DNA of 50,680 nt from Bacillus proteolyticus (GCF_001884065.1 NZ_MACH01000140.1:1-50680); one strand, 5' to 3'. Positions 24,761 to 33,499 are shown, numbered from the stretch's first letter. Numbers and translations are program-made. Notes: a model not told the origin generated them from the sequence alone.

Positions 24761-25360
24761 TTACTTATGAAATTTCACACGCTCTTCAAGCGGTTGGAAT
24801 TCTTTTTCTCCTGGTGCAGCTGTTGGATTACCAAATGGCATTTGTGCAATTAGTTTCCAATTAGCAGGAACATTCCATTCTTGTTTTACCTCATCATCAA
24901 TTAATGGATTATAATGTTGTAAAGATGCCCCTAATCCCTCTGCTTCTAAACCTGTCCACACGACTAATTGATGCATACCTGATGCTTGGTGTGACCAAAT
25001 TGGAAAGTTTTCAGCATATGCAGCAAATTTTTCTTGAAGCGATTTAACGATAGCCTCATCTTCAAAGAATAGTACTGTTCCATAACCAGCTTTAAAGGAA
25101 TCCATTTTTTGTTGCGTTCCTGAAAAATCTCCATCTCCAACTACTTTTCTTAATGTTTCAGTTGTAATATCCCATAATTTATTATGAGCTTCACCAAATA
25201 ATACAACTAATCGCGCAGTTTGAGAATTGAAAGCTGATGGAGTATGTTTCACAGCAAACTCCACGATTTCTTTAATTTTTTCATCTGATACTTGTACCTC
25301 TTTATTAATTCCATAGTAAGTACGTCTTTCTTTCAGTGCAGTATAGAAATCTTTTGTCAT
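24761..25360 (-). CDS. Nitroreductase family protein
   Basis: A 199-residue FMN-dependent nitroreductase-fold protein of the common length. Near the N-terminus is ALKERRTYYGINK (FMN phosphate contact) with TPSAFNSQTARLVVLFG (residues 41-57) following, and near 130-150 SGMHQLVVWTGLEAEGLGAS. It resembles the YodC/MhqN/YdgI group that reduces nitro compounds and quinones with NAD(P)H. In B. subtilis such genes are controlled by MarR/DUF24(HxlR) regulators, which fits the neighbourhood. AGGAGG lies ten bases before the ATG. Confidence 0.85.
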   Translation of the reverse strand: MTKDFYTALKERRTYYGINKEVQVSDEKIKEIVEFAVKHTPSAFNSQTARLVVLFGEAHNKLWDITTETLRKVVGDGDFSGTQQKMDSFKAGYGTVLFFEDEAIVKSLQEKFAAYAENFPIWSHQASGMHQLVVWTGLEAEGLGASLQHYNPLIDDEVKQEWNVPANWKLIAQMPFGNPTAAPGEKEFQPLEERVKFHK

Positions 25361-25641
25361 GATTCATTTCCTCCTGAGTTCTAATATCCTTCAAAATGAT
25401 ACATTTCGAAGATAATATGCGTTTAAATGAGTTCATTTTTGAATCATTGAACTCCATAACACCAATTTGCCATTCATACTGAATCTAACTAAACCGCTTC
25501 ATTTAAACCACTTCAGTTCACCTAAAAAACGTCTTATAACATCATTGATACAATCTAGTGATCATTCGATACTATTTTATCCATTCTCTATTAATATATC
25601 CTGCGTGTTTCATATTTACACAAATATAACTTTAACCAGCA

Positions 25642-25682
25642 AAAAAGCCAGGTGGCATGAATAACCCATTACCTGGCTTTTT
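25642..25682. terminator. Bidirectional terminator
   Basis: AAAAAAGCCAGGT and ACCTGGCTTTTT form a 12-bp stem around a 16-base loop. It lies downstream of the minus-strand gene at 25747 with T-runs on both strands. Confidence 0.8.
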
Positions 25683-25746
25683 ACATTTTTAATTTAAATT
25701 CAACTAACCATTCTTAATGAATAGTAGTAAAAACTATACTCATTGC

Positions 25747-26820
25747 TTATTTAATAATTAACATCTCATAAGGATGTTGTTCCATAAATCTATTCTCCCA
25801 AGGAATCTCTAATGATGTCCAATTTGAACCACCGTCTACTGACTGATACACTCCTTTATTGCTAAACAGATAAAACGTTCCATCACTTGTTGCCTTTAAT
25901 ACTGGTATGATTGTGCCTTTAGGAGTTGGTAAACCTGCATTCATTTCTGCCCAAGGTTGATCTTTTTCTTTCTTATAAATAAATGATTCACAATTTCCAT
26001 TATTGTAATCATGCGCTACGTGTGGATTTGAAGATGTTGCGATAATAATATTTTCTGGATCATTTGGGTTAACTGCCATTTGATATGCGTAATGATGCTT
26101 TAACCCACTACACATATAGTTCCAAGTCTTACCTCCATCATTACTCTCCGCATATTCTTGACCTGGTTCTTTCAAGAATGAATCACCTAACACCCCGTAT
26201 AAACGATTTGGAGCATTGCGATGCGATTTAAGAATATGAATATCTTGAGGATAGTTCCCCTCTTTTTCCTCAGTCCACGTCATACCGCCATCTACACTTT
26301 TAATTAATCCCCCAACCTCAATCGTTGTATAAATAGTTTCTGGATTATTAGCATCAATTTCAATATGTTTTACGTGGTGCGTATATGTTCTTTGAGGAAA
26401 GAACCATGATGAATACGATGGCATTTGTCGATAATCCGTTAGCAATTCAAAACTGTCTCCTCCATTTTTGGATACAAACATGGCGCTCGGTTCAGTTCCT
26501 ACATATACGATCCCGTTACCGTCATCACCCTTCTCTGGAGATACAGAAACTGCTGTAATAGCTCTCATATGAATAGCATTAGCTGGGAACACTTCACCAA
26601 AAGAAGGTAAAGTCCCATTCGCTTCCCATGAACTTCCTCCATCTTTGCTTCTCCATAACCCCCTATCAAAAGTACCACAATACATTCTTTCTGGGTCGTA
26701 TGGATCTAAAGCTAACGCAACTGGATTAGCACCTACAAACTGCGATTGAACGCTCCATGTTGAGTCTTTTTTTTCTGCAATTACAAGCTCTCTATCAAAC
26801 GCTAATATGAATTTTTCCAT
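25747..26820 (-). CDS. Asp-box (BNR) beta-propeller protein
   Basis: A 357-residue protein with at least five Asp-box motifs (S-x-D/N-x-G-x-S/T-W/F): SKDGGSSW near residue 58, SKNGGDSF near 118, SVDGGMTW near 174, SNDGGKTW near 230 and SVDGGSNW near 332. They are separated by blades with NPNDPENI/DANNPETI turns. This is the sortilin/BNR-type propeller fold. There is no signal peptide, so it is probably cytoplasmic, unlike sialidases. Function unknown. It is downstream of a dead MarR gene and two palindromic operators. Confidence 0.8.
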   Translation of the reverse strand: MEKFILAFDRELVIAEKKDSTWSVQSQFVGANPVALALDPYDPERMYCGTFDRGLWRSKDGGSSWEANGTLPSFGEVFPANAIHMRAITAVSVSPEKGDDGNGIVYVGTEPSAMFVSKNGGDSFELLTDYRQMPSYSSWFFPQRTYTHHVKHIEIDANNPETIYTTIEVGGLIKSVDGGMTWTEEKEGNYPQDIHILKSHRNAPNRLYGVLGDSFLKEPGQEYAESNDGGKTWNYMCSGLKHHYAYQMAVNPNDPENIIIATSSNPHVAHDYNNGNCESFIYKKEKDQPWAEMNAGLPTPKGTIIPVLKATSDGTFYLFSNKGVYQSVDGGSNWTSLEIPWENRFMEQHPYEMLIIK

Positions 26821-26893
26821 AATTAAAATCTCCTTGTTTCATAAATTTTCTACTATATTATTTAAATTTTGAACATTACAAGTTAAGAAAAGA

Positions 26894-26919
26894 CATTTAT
26901 ATGCTATAGCATATAAATG
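26894..26919. promoter_or_regulatory. Perfect 26-bp palindrome (regulator site)
   Basis: CATTTATATGCTA followed directly by its exact complement. It lies about 75 bases before the beta-propeller gene and shares the core ATGCTATAGCAT with a second site at 27053. Dyads of this kind next to a MarR-type gene are typical operators. Confidence 0.7.
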
Positions 26920-26951
26920 ATGAATTTTATAAGGAATATGTGATTAATAAC

Positions 26952-27023
26952 TTACATTATATAATTTGTTAACTTCACATCAGTACGATGAACAAGATAT
27001 CCTGTTAAATCATATAAGCCCAT
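26952..27023 (-). pseudogene. 5' remnant of a MarR family regulator gene
   Basis: ATG at 27023 is preceded by GGAGGTGG and encodes MGLYDLTGYLVHRTDVKLTN then YIM and TAA (23 residues). The sequence DLTGYLVHRTDVKLTNY is characteristic of the N-terminal helix of Bacillus MarR regulators. The remaining ~120 residues, including the winged helix, are missing. Promoter and operators remain intact on both sides. Confidence 0.7.
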
Positions 27024-27052
27024 ATGCCACCTCCAAACAACTTATAACATAC

Positions 27053-27095
27053 ATGCTATAGCATACATATTATAGAATGCATTATTTTATGTCAA
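27053..27095 (-). promoter_or_regulatory. Promoter with second ATGCTATAGCAT operator
   Basis: Minus strand: TTGACA (27095-27090), 15-base spacer, TATAAT (27074-27069), then the 12-bp palindrome ATGCTATAGCAT (27064-27053) just downstream of the -10, where a repressor would block initiation. It drives the dead MarR ORF and probably the beta-propeller gene. Confidence 0.65.
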
Positions 27096-27184
27096 ACTTT
27101 ATACTATTTTAAAATCAGTTTTCCACATAGCCTAAAACAATTCAAAAGTCATAAACAGAAACACTTTATTGAATAGAAACTATA

Positions 27185-27214
27185 AAAAAAGAGTGCAACT
27201 TTTTGCACTCTTTT
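27185..27214. terminator. Terminator of the aldo/keto reductase gene
   Basis: AAAAAGAGTGCAA and TTGCACTCTTTTT form a perfect 13-bp stem. A T-run follows on either strand. Confidence 0.9.
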
Positions 27215-27226
27215 TACTCATTTCTA

Positions 27227-28066
27227 TTAGAAATCAAAGTTATCAGGATCTGGACCGACGCGGTGATTTTGATTTAACGCATCGATTTTTTCCATATCTT
27301 CTTTCGTTAATTCAAAGTTAAATACATCAGCGTTTGCAATAATACGGTGTTCTTTCGTTGATTTTGGAATTGTAATAACTCCATTTTGTAAGTCCCAACG
27401 TAGGATAACTTGCGCTGTTGTTTTACCGTGTTTATCAGCAATTGCTTGTAATGTTTCATTATCTAATAATTGACCTTGCATTAGCGGTGACCATGCTTCC
27501 ATTTGAATACCTTGTTCTTTACAGAAAGCTTGTAATTCTTTTTGCGTTAAACGTGGATGGTATTCCACTTGGTTAATCATTGGCTTAATTTCAGCATCTT
27601 TTATTACATCTTGCAAGTGATGGATTTGGAAGTTACTTACACCAATTGCACGTACGCGCTTTTCTTTATAAAGTGTTTCTAACGCTCTCCACGTATCTTT
27701 ATATTTTCCTTCTACAGGCCAGTGAACAAGATATAGATCTAAATAATCTAGTTTTAATTTTTTTAAGCTCTCTTCATATGCAGCAATTGTTTCTTCACAT
27801 CCTTGATCTGCGTTCCATACTTTTGAAGTGATAAATAATTCTTCTCTGGAAATTCCAGTCGCTTCAATACCAGCACGGATGCCTTCACCTACAGCTGTTT
27901 CATTTCCGTAAATCGCCGCTGTATCGATGCTGCGGTATCCTGCTTTAATCGCTGATTTAATTGCTTCTACAAGTTCTGGTCCTTCTTCTACTTTAAATAC
28001 ACCTAAACCGAACCAAGGCATTTCTACACCATTATTTAATACTGTTTTACTTTGTAAGTTTTTCAT
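27227..28066 (-). CDS. ytbE: Aldo/keto reductase (YtbE-like)
   Basis: A 279-residue (beta/alpha)8 NADPH reductase. The catalytic Asp-Tyr-Lys-His set is visible: D in [14 protein letters not shown] (with Y), K in FITSKVWN and H in YLVHWPVEG. The family signature [11 protein letters not shown] and the cofactor motif [10 protein letters not shown] near residue 250 are present. It is closest to B. subtilis YtbE/YvgN, which reduce glyoxal, methylglyoxal and other aldehydes. AAAGGAG lies before the ATG. It follows the MFS gene by 16 bases on the same strand, the same order as ytbD-ytbE. Confidence 0.87.
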   Translation of the reverse strand: MKNLQSKTVLNNGVEMPWFGLGVFKVEEGPELVEAIKSAIKAGYRSIDTAAIYGNETAVGEGIRAGIEATGISREELFITSKVWNADQGCEETIAAYEESLKKLKLDYLDLYLVHWPVEGKYKDTWRALETLYKEKRVRAIGVSNFQIHHLQDVIKDAEIKPMINQVEYHPRLTQKELQAFCKEQGIQMEAWSPLMQGQLLDNETLQAIADKHGKTTAQVILRWDLQNGVITIPKSTKEHRIIANADVFNFELTKEDMEKIDALNQNHRVGPDPDNFDF

Positions 28067-28082
28067 TTTATTTTCTCTCCTT

Positions 28083-29297
28083 TTATTTTGCTTGATCTCT
28101 TTTTTCTAATGTCATACTCCATGCTGTTAAAATAACAGCACCTACTACCATAATGCCGCCTACCCAAGCCGTATGAATTAACCCTAACGAGTTCGTTACA
28201 ATACCGCCTAAATAAGCACCAAGAGCAATCCCAGCATTAAACGCCGCAATATTAATTGCCGATGCAACATCGACAGCACTCGGTACAAATCGTTCAGCTA
28301 ACATTACGACATATACTTGTAACCCTGGAACATTCATAAATGCGAATAGTCCCATGAAAATAATTGTGATTAACCCAGCTACCTTAAATGGTGCTGTAAA
28401 TGTTAAAACAAATAATATAATCGCTTGAATAAAGAACATGTAAAATAGCGCTCGAATTGGATTATGATTCGATAATTTCCCGCCAATCACATTCCCTATC
28501 GCAATGGCGATTCCATACACTAATAAAATGATAGTAACCGTATTTGCTTTAAATCCTGTTACCTCTTGTAATAACGGAGATAAATACGTAAATGTTACGA
28601 ATGTCCCCCCATATCCTAATGCAGTAATGATGAAAACTAGTAACAGTCTTCCATTCGTAATCAATTTAAATTGATCGCGGAATGATACAGACGTACCTTT
28701 TTTCATATTCGATGGAATGAGAATACTATTTGCGATTAAGGCAATAATTCCAATTACTACAATTGCTAAAAATGATGTTCTCCAGCCAAATTGTTGACCA
28801 ATAAATGTTCCAATTGGTGCCCCTGTAATAGTCGCAACTGTTACGCCCGTAAACATAATTGCAATCGCGCTAGCACGTTTATTTTCTGGTACAAGTGCCG
28901 CAGCAATCGTTGAACCAATTGACATAAACACACCATGCGAAAGCGCAGACACAATTCGCGCAATAAGTAATACAGTGAAACTTGTTGCGACAGCTGCAAT
29001 TCCGTTACCAATAATGAAAATAACCATAATCCACATTAATAACGTTTTTCGTGACATATTAGCTGTTAACGACGTTAATACTGGAGCACCAAACGCTACG
29101 CCTAACGCATATAAAGAAACTGTTAAACCAACTGTTGTAACCGACACATGTAAATCTTCCGAAATAGATGGTAATAAACCGACACTAACAAATTCAGTTG
29201 TCCCAATCCCGAACGCACTAATTGCTAGCGCTAATAGCGCAAATATACTTCTTCGATTCGTCTGAAATTCTGAAGACGATGCTGTATATGAATTCAA
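28083..29297 (-). CDS. ytbD: MFS transporter (YtbD/AraJ-like)
   Basis: A 404-residue protein with twelve predicted helices, of the AraJ/YdhP-type sugar-efflux/drug branch. It has the signature [20 protein letters not shown] in helix 1 and [14 protein letters not shown] as the motif A loop, plus [15 protein letters not shown] in helix 5. In B. subtilis the same pair ytbD-ytbE lies beside an HxlR regulator (ytcD). Here a broken HxlR gene and three operator copies lie directly upstream in divergent orientation. It probably exports an electrophile or its product. Confidence 0.85.
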   Translation of the reverse strand: MNSYTASSSEFQTNRRSIFALLALAISAFGIGTTEFVSVGLLPSISEDLHVSVTTVGLTVSLYALGVAFGAPVLTSLTANMSRKTLLMWIMVIFIIGNGIAAVATSFTVLLIARIVSALSHGVFMSIGSTIAAALVPENKRASAIAIMFTGVTVATITGAPIGTFIGQQFGWRTSFLAIVVIGIIALIANSILIPSNMKKGTSVSFRDQFKLITNGRLLLVFIITALGYGGTFVTFTYLSPLLQEVTGFKANTVTIILLVYGIAIAIGNVIGGKLSNHNPIRALFYMFFIQAIILFVLTFTAPFKVAGLITIIFMGLFAFMNVPGLQVYVVMLAERFVPSAVDVASAINIAAFNAGIALGAYLGGIVTNSLGLIHTAWVGGIMVVGAVILTAWSMTLEKRDQAK

Positions 29298-29386
29298 TTG
29301 AGTTTCCCCTCTTCCCTATAATTCCTATCATAATAGTGCGATAAAAAAGCCTTTTTATCTTTCAAAAAATATATTTAATCTCTACA

Positions 29387-29669
29387 AACGCTATTATGAA
29401 TGGTTTCATTCTCTTTTTAAAGAACGCACTTTAAAGTACGATAGGCATTTTTTAGTACCGTACTTCTTACTTTTCTCTTGCATGTACTATTATGAAATAC
29501 ATTTAACATAATGAATAGTACGTACTTTAAAGTGCTGTAGGTACTAAAAAGTAACATAGTTAATTACTAGTACCATAAAGCTTGTTTCCCTCTCACATGT
29601 GCTATTATGAATGATATTTAACATAATAAAAAGTACGTACTTTAAAGTACTATAGGTACTAAAAAGTAA
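29387..29669 (+). promoter_or_regulatory. Array of three promoter-operator units (copies B, C, D)
   Basis: Three units of about 96-115 bp. Each has a TATTAT element (29392, 29488, 29603), a spacer ATTTAACATAAT, and the composite operator: copy B about 29424-29459, C 29517-29555, D 29630-29670. D reads AAAGTACGTACTTTAAAGT, two bases, then TATAGGTACTAAAAAGTA. All point rightward to the dead HxlR at 29736; the MFS-AKR pair starts on the other side. C and D are nearly perfect copies; B is decayed. Confidence 0.75.
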
Positions 29670-29735
29670 CATTTACATAACCTAGCTTATTTTGCTCAAA
29701 AATTGAAATCTACATTCCACGAGGAAGGCTTTCAT

Positions 29736-29800
29736 ATAAAGAAATACACTTTTCCGATAGAGGCAACTTTAGAGGATATTGCTTAAAAATATAAAGGATT
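29736..29800 (+). pseudogene. Dead HxlR gene (start and early codons only)
   Basis: The sequence reads ATA, KKYTFPIEATLEDIA, stop, KYKG. This matches the HxlR start MKTYNIPVEATLEVIGGKWK seen at 34550. A fine ribosome binding site AGGAAGG lies five bases upstream, but the start codon is ATA instead of ATG, and a TAA replaces the first Gly. Nothing of the rest of the gene can be recognised before the terminator region near 29830. Confidence 0.65.
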
Positions 29801-29827
29801 ATATTCATTACCGCAGACAAATATCAA

Positions 29828-29870
29828 AAAAGGCAAAAACGAACAGAAATATGTTCATTTTTGCCTTTTT
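29828..29870. terminator. Terminator of the tautomerase gene
   Basis: AAAAAAGGCAAAAACGAACA and TGTTCATTTTTGCCTTTTTA pair imperfectly to a long stem with T-runs on both strands, just after the stop of the gene at 29880. Confidence 0.8.
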
Positions 29871-29879
29871 ATTTAATCA

Positions 29880-30353
29880 TTAAAATGTACGACTTTTGGA
29901 AAGGAAATCTGCATTAGCTCCCGTTACACCACTTTGTCCCCAGTTTCCTGGAATCATTTCACGAATAAGAATTAGCACTTTATCCATAGGTGCATGAGTA
30001 TATTTAGATGTCACTTGTGTAAGTTCGTTTACCCACTTATCCTTTGTATCTTGATCAAATGTATTCCATATATCAATCTTAATAATAGCCATTCCATCAA
30101 CGTTACGACCCGGTGTATCGTAAGACTCTTTTGTCTCCCAATTGGACACCCTACTTTTCTCAGCAAAGGTAGCATCACTTGCTACAGCCCCAGCTTTCCC
30201 CCAATTTTCTTTCTCAAGTTCAGTTATCAACACTTGAATTTTGTCAGGGACAATTTTTAATAGTTTTGTTGTAAGTTCAGTTACATTATAAATGAATTCC
30301 TTTTTTTCTTCTGTTGACATGGTCGGCCAAGTATTTAGCTCAATTAATGGCAT
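29880..30353 (-). CDS. Tandem tautomerase (4-OT fold) protein
   Basis: 157 residues holding two copies of a tautomerase-like unit. The first starts MPLIELNTWPTMSTEEKKEF with Pro2 (Pro1 after Met removal), the catalytic base of 4-oxalocrotonate tautomerase family enzymes. The second starts near residue 90 as GMAIIKIDIWNTFDQDTKDK, where the proline is replaced by Ala. Both units share the ends KVLILIREM-PGNWGQSG / KIQVLITELEKENWGKAG. Such enzymes isomerise enols or act on quinone-like substrates. GGGGG precedes the ATG. It lies between a dead HxlR and a DUF336 gene. Confidence 0.75.
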   Translation of the reverse strand: MPLIELNTWPTMSTEEKKEFIYNVTELTTKLLKIVPDKIQVLITELEKENWGKAGAVASDATFAEKSRVSNWETKESYDTPGRNVDGMAIIKIDIWNTFDQDTKDKWVNELTQVTSKYTHAPMDKVLILIREMIPGNWGQSGVTGANADFLSKSRTF

Positions 30354-30399
30354 AGTATTGCCCCCTAAAATTTATTATTTATTTATTCATTAACTACAA

Positions 30400-30924
<525 letters not shown>

Positions 30925-30989
30925 TTATTAGGCCATATAGTACAACCTTTCAATCAATCTGATTCTGAATAAAATGCTGTAACATCGTT

Positions 30990-31135
30990 GGTAACTAGTA
31001 CCGTAAAGCTTGTTTTCTTCTTACTGGTGCTATTATGAATGATATTCAAAGTTATAAAAAGTACTATTCTACTTATCCCTATCTTACAGAGACTATTATG
31101 AAATATATTTAACATCTTAAAAATGTATGTACTAA
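30990..31135 (+). promoter_or_regulatory. Two decayed promoter-operator units (copies E, F)
   Basis: ACTAGTACCGTAAAGCTTGT, GGTGCTATTATGAATGATAT and AAAAAGTAC match the upstream part of unit D almost base for base. A second start CTATTATGAAATATATTTAA is at 31092. The operators themselves are lost: only AAAAAGTACTATT and ATGTATGTACTAAAG remain. They lie between the divergent DUF336 and VOC genes. The rest of the 518-bp gap is AT-rich; a weak hairpin (AAGAACCTAG / CTAGATTCTT) is near 31217-31246. Confidence 0.55.
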
Positions 31136-31394
31136 AGAATAATATTTTTCATATCAAACTTTTTTGCTTAATGGCTGTAATTCAAATTCATCAAATTTTT
31201 GTATCAAGACAAATGAAAAATAAAAAGAACCTAGCCGATACTAGATTCTTTTCCGATCAAAAAACACTCTTATATTTCTCGTGTGTTGTTACAAACGACT
31301 TAGAATAGAACTCCTACTAAAGGCTCATTTTAATTACAGTAAAAGATTGGTGAAACAAATACACTACACCACCTAAAAATAGGAGGCAACAAAA

Positions 31395-31877
31395 ATGAGT
31401 GAAAAAACAGCAGGATTCTCACAAGTAAATCACGTCGGAATTACAGTAAGTAATTTAGAAAAATCTATCGTTTTTTATGAAGCATTAACAGGTAAGAAAA
31501 TATCAAACATCGATGAAATTGGCGGAAAGAGAATGGCGCAAACCCAAGGACTTGAAGATACTCGTATTAAATATGCCAACCTACACTTAGACAATTTGAA
31601 TATCGACATTCTAGAATACGTTGTCCCTAAATCAGATAAAGCCTCTTACTCAAATGATCAAATTAGTGCGATGCATCTTTGTTTTGAAGTAGAAGATATC
31701 GATGCCGCTGTAGAACGTCTAAAAGCAATTGGAATAGAACCAGATGGAGAACCTATTGTCTTCCAAGAAGATGATGGCTTGAAATCTGGATTTGGTACAG
31801 GTGTTGCCTACTTCCGTGATCCAGATGGTACTAATTTAGAGCTAATTGCTCCAAAAGGTCCATTTAGACGTGACTAA
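31395..31877 (+). CDS. VOC family (glyoxalase/bleomycin-resistance) protein
   Basis: A 160-residue protein with two beta-alpha-beta-beta-beta modules. It has QVNHVGITVSNLEKSIVFYE at residues 9-28 (His in the first metal-ligand position), AMHLCFEVEDIDAAVERLKA near 98 and the final YFRDPDGTNLELIAPKG with Glu as the last ligand. Such metal enzymes act on lactoylglutathione-like adducts, ring-cleavage substrates or antibiotics; this substrate is unknown. AGGAGG lies nine bases before the ATG. It stands divergent to the DUF336 gene across a decayed operator array. Confidence 0.82.
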   Translation: MSEKTAGFSQVNHVGITVSNLEKSIVFYEALTGKKISNIDEIGGKRMAQTQGLEDTRIKYANLHLDNLNIDILEYVVPKSDKASYSNDQISAMHLCFEVEDIDAAVERLKAIGIEPDGEPIVFQEDDGLKSGFGTGVAYFRDPDGTNLELIAPKGPFRRD

Positions 31878-31881
31878 TTAC

Positions 31882-31909
31882 AATAAGCTGCCCATTTGGA
31901 CAGCTTATT
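31882..31909 (+). terminator. Weak hairpin after the VOC gene
   Basis: AATAAGCTG and CAGCTTATT form a 9-bp stem with a ten-base loop shortly after the stop. The T-tail is short. Confidence 0.6.
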
Positions 31910-32059
31910 TACATAATTATCGTTATTGGCAGTGAAATGACTTTACATATCTAAGCTATTGATGATAGATAATATTTGATGAATGGAACTATTTAAAACC
32001 AAAGGATTGATTTTACAGAAACTTAAAAATACAAATAGATATCATATTTATTATAATTT

Positions 32060-32395
32060 TTAAACTCCCCCATTAACTAGCTCTTTTATCGAGTTTAATT
32101 TTGAAGAAAGCTCAATAAACCATTCTTCATCCCCTGTTAATAATGCTAGATCTATAAGATAAAGAATTTGCTCCTTATTGATTACCTTTGATTCAGGGAG
32201 TTTGTTAACGTGTTTACTAAAGAGTAAAATCGCTTCGTTTATTGTGTACTTGTCGTCACGTTTCACAATGCTAACTGTAACTACATCTTCCACTTTATCA
32301 AGGGATACAATGTAACCAACTATGAATTCACCCTCATTTGATATTCCACGAACCCAATCTCCTACTTTTAAAACTTGATTATTATTTGACATCAT
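32060..32395 (-). CDS. IDEAL-domain protein
   Basis: A 111-residue protein. The C-terminal IDEAL domain reads NKEQILYLIDLALLTGDEEW and FIELSSKLN (residues 71-100), close to the family pattern I-D-x-A-L-x-x-x-D-x-x-W-F. The N-terminal part (residues 5-60) is a small beta domain, VLKVGDWVRGISNEGEFIVG. IDEAL proteins are small Firmicute proteins of unknown function, thought to mediate protein contacts; B. subtilis ComK-linked YpiB-type proteins share the motif. It is the last gene of the spx-saiR group on the minus strand, 125 bases after the Rrf2 gene. Confidence 0.75.
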   Translation of the reverse strand: MMSNNNQVLKVGDWVRGISNEGEFIVGYIVSLDKVEDVVTVSIVKRDDKYTINEAILLFSKHVNKLPESKVINKEQILYLIDLALLTGDEEWFIELSSKLNSIKELVNGGV

Positions 32396-32520
32396 AATTT
32401 TTCACCTTCTTATAAATATTTTTTGTGACGATATAAAAGATATAAAAACGAAATCGAACTGTAATATTTTTCATTACATTTAAGCATTAAGAACTCACGG
32501 CTATATAATCTTTAAGCCGC

Positions 32521-32934
32521 TTAACGTTCTTGATTAATAAGATCAACAACTTCTTTCATTGTATAATTCTTTAAGTATTCACCTAGATGCTCTTCCGCGC
32601 CTAAGAAAATGGCAAAAAGAACTTTTCGCATGTTCGATCCTACAACACACTGATCATTCGATTCCGGACACTTCGGCTGCAATGCACCTTCAGAGGTTAT
32701 TTGATAAATATGCCAGAGATTAACTTCACTTAAATCACGAGCGAAAATAAAACCTCCACCAGTTCCCTCTTTTGATTGTATGAACTTATGTTTTTTTAAC
32801 AAACTTAGCACTTTGCGAATGCGTACTGGATGAACACCTGCACTTTCTGAAATAGCACTACTTGTTGACATCCGGTCTGGCTGTAAAGCTAAATAAGTTA
32901 AACTGTGAATGGCCAAGGTAAAGTCGCTGTTCAT
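32521..32934 (-). CDS. saiR: Rrf2 family repressor (SaiR-like)
   Basis: A 137-residue Rrf2-type regulator of the YwnA kind. The winged helix is DFTLAIHSLTYLALQPDRMS, SAISESAGVHPVRIRKVLSL and GTGGGFIFARDLSEVNLWHI. The C-terminal half has two cysteines, CPESNDQC (near residues 91-98), fit for thiol sensing, but not the three-Cys Fe-S ligand set of IscR. In B. anthracis, the Rrf2 protein SaiR represses spxA2 and is relieved under disulfide stress. Gene order here (spxA2, small BA3454 proteins, Rrf2) supports the same assignment. Confidence 0.75.
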   Translation of the reverse strand: MNSDFTLAIHSLTYLALQPDRMSTSSAISESAGVHPVRIRKVLSLLKKHKFIQSKEGTGGGFIFARDLSEVNLWHIYQITSEGALQPKCPESNDQCVVGSNMRKVLFAIFLGAEEHLGEYLKNYTMKEVVDLINQER

Positions 32935-33127
32935 TGTTTTCCTCCTATGATCAAAAATGTTGTTTCTCGTATATTAACATACTGTAGCCATAAATATTAC
33001 AGATAGGTTGGTCAAACGTTAAAATATATATAAATAATTCTTACCATAAAAAATAAATTCCTTTATATTCTATCCGAACTCGCCTATATTCCATAACTTC
33101 ATTTAGCTTTTTAAGTTAAAAATACAT

Positions 33128-33262
33128 TTAAAGGCTCCATTGTTTCTTCACTTGTTCTTCTGCCAACTGTTTAATTTTTGTCCATATCGTATTTTTGCTT
33201 ACAATAACATTTGTTTGATAATTTCTATCGTTATAATTAACTGTTACGCATACTTCTATCAT
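33128..33262 (-). CDS. BA3454-family small stress protein, copy 2
   Basis: A 44-residue ORF too short for most gene callers: MIEVCVTVNYNDRNYQTNVI, VSKNTIWTKIKQLAEEQVKK, QWSL. AAAGGAGG lies nine bases before the ATG. It is a paralogue of the ORF at 33365 (five changes near the middle and end). I recognise the pattern as the BA3454 stress-protein family of the B. cereus group. Function unknown; the single Cys5 is shared. It lies between a remnant of an spx gene and the Rrf2 gene. Confidence 0.75.
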   Translation of the reverse strand: MIEVCVTVNYNDRNYQTNVIVSKNTIWTKIKQLAEEQVKKQWSL

Positions 33263-33277
33263 TTTCTGTTTCCTCCT

Positions 33278-33337
33278 TTCAAATTTTTTTATATTTAATT
33301 GCTGAAAAGTCTTGGATTTAGTTATAATCTCTAACCT
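33278..33337 (-). pseudogene. Remnant of a second spx gene
   Basis: Between the two BA3454-type ORFs the minus strand encodes RLEIITKSKTFQQLNIKKFE in one frame. This matches ATEIISTRSKTFQDLNINID of the intact Spx at 33547. Sequence further upstream (FKK, stop, SC) still resembles LKSIL of Spx, but with a stop. It is the middle part only. It leads straight into the ribosome binding site of the next small ORF. Confidence 0.7.
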
Positions 33338-33364
33338 ACAACTTCATTTTTTAAATAATCAAAT

Positions 33365-33499
33365 TTAAAAATCCCACTGTTTTTTGACTTGTTCTTCTGC
33401 CAATTGTTTAATTTTTGTCCACACCGTATCTTTGCTTACAATAACATTTGTTTGATAGTTTCTATCTTTATAATTAACTGTAACGCATACTTCTATCAC
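33365..33499 (-). CDS. BA3454-family small stress protein, copy 1
   Basis: A 44-residue ORF starting with GTG: MIEVCVTVNYKDRNYQTNVI, VSKDTVWTKIKQLAEEQVKK, QWDF. GAGGAAAC lies upstream at good spacing. It differs from the copy at 33128 at Asn/Lys11, Asn/Asp24, Ile/Val26 and the last two residues. It starts 47 bases after the spx stop and is surely cotranscribed. Confidence 0.75.
   Translation of the reverse strand: MIEVCVTVNYKDRNYQTNVIVSKDTVWTKIKQLAEEQVKKQWDF

Noticed and set aside
25467-25664. 65-codon plus-strand ORF upstream of the nitroreductase gene
   Set aside because: No ribosome binding site, AT-driven composition and it runs into a terminator stem.
29387-29670. Possible CRISPR-like array
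   Set aside because: Units are promoter-operator copies with diverged spacers of related sequence; no 30-35 base constant repeats with unique spacers and no cas genes.
31123-31308. 61-codon plus-strand ORF before the VOC gene
   Set aside because: Starts in a decayed operator unit, no ribosome binding site, no recognisable protein.
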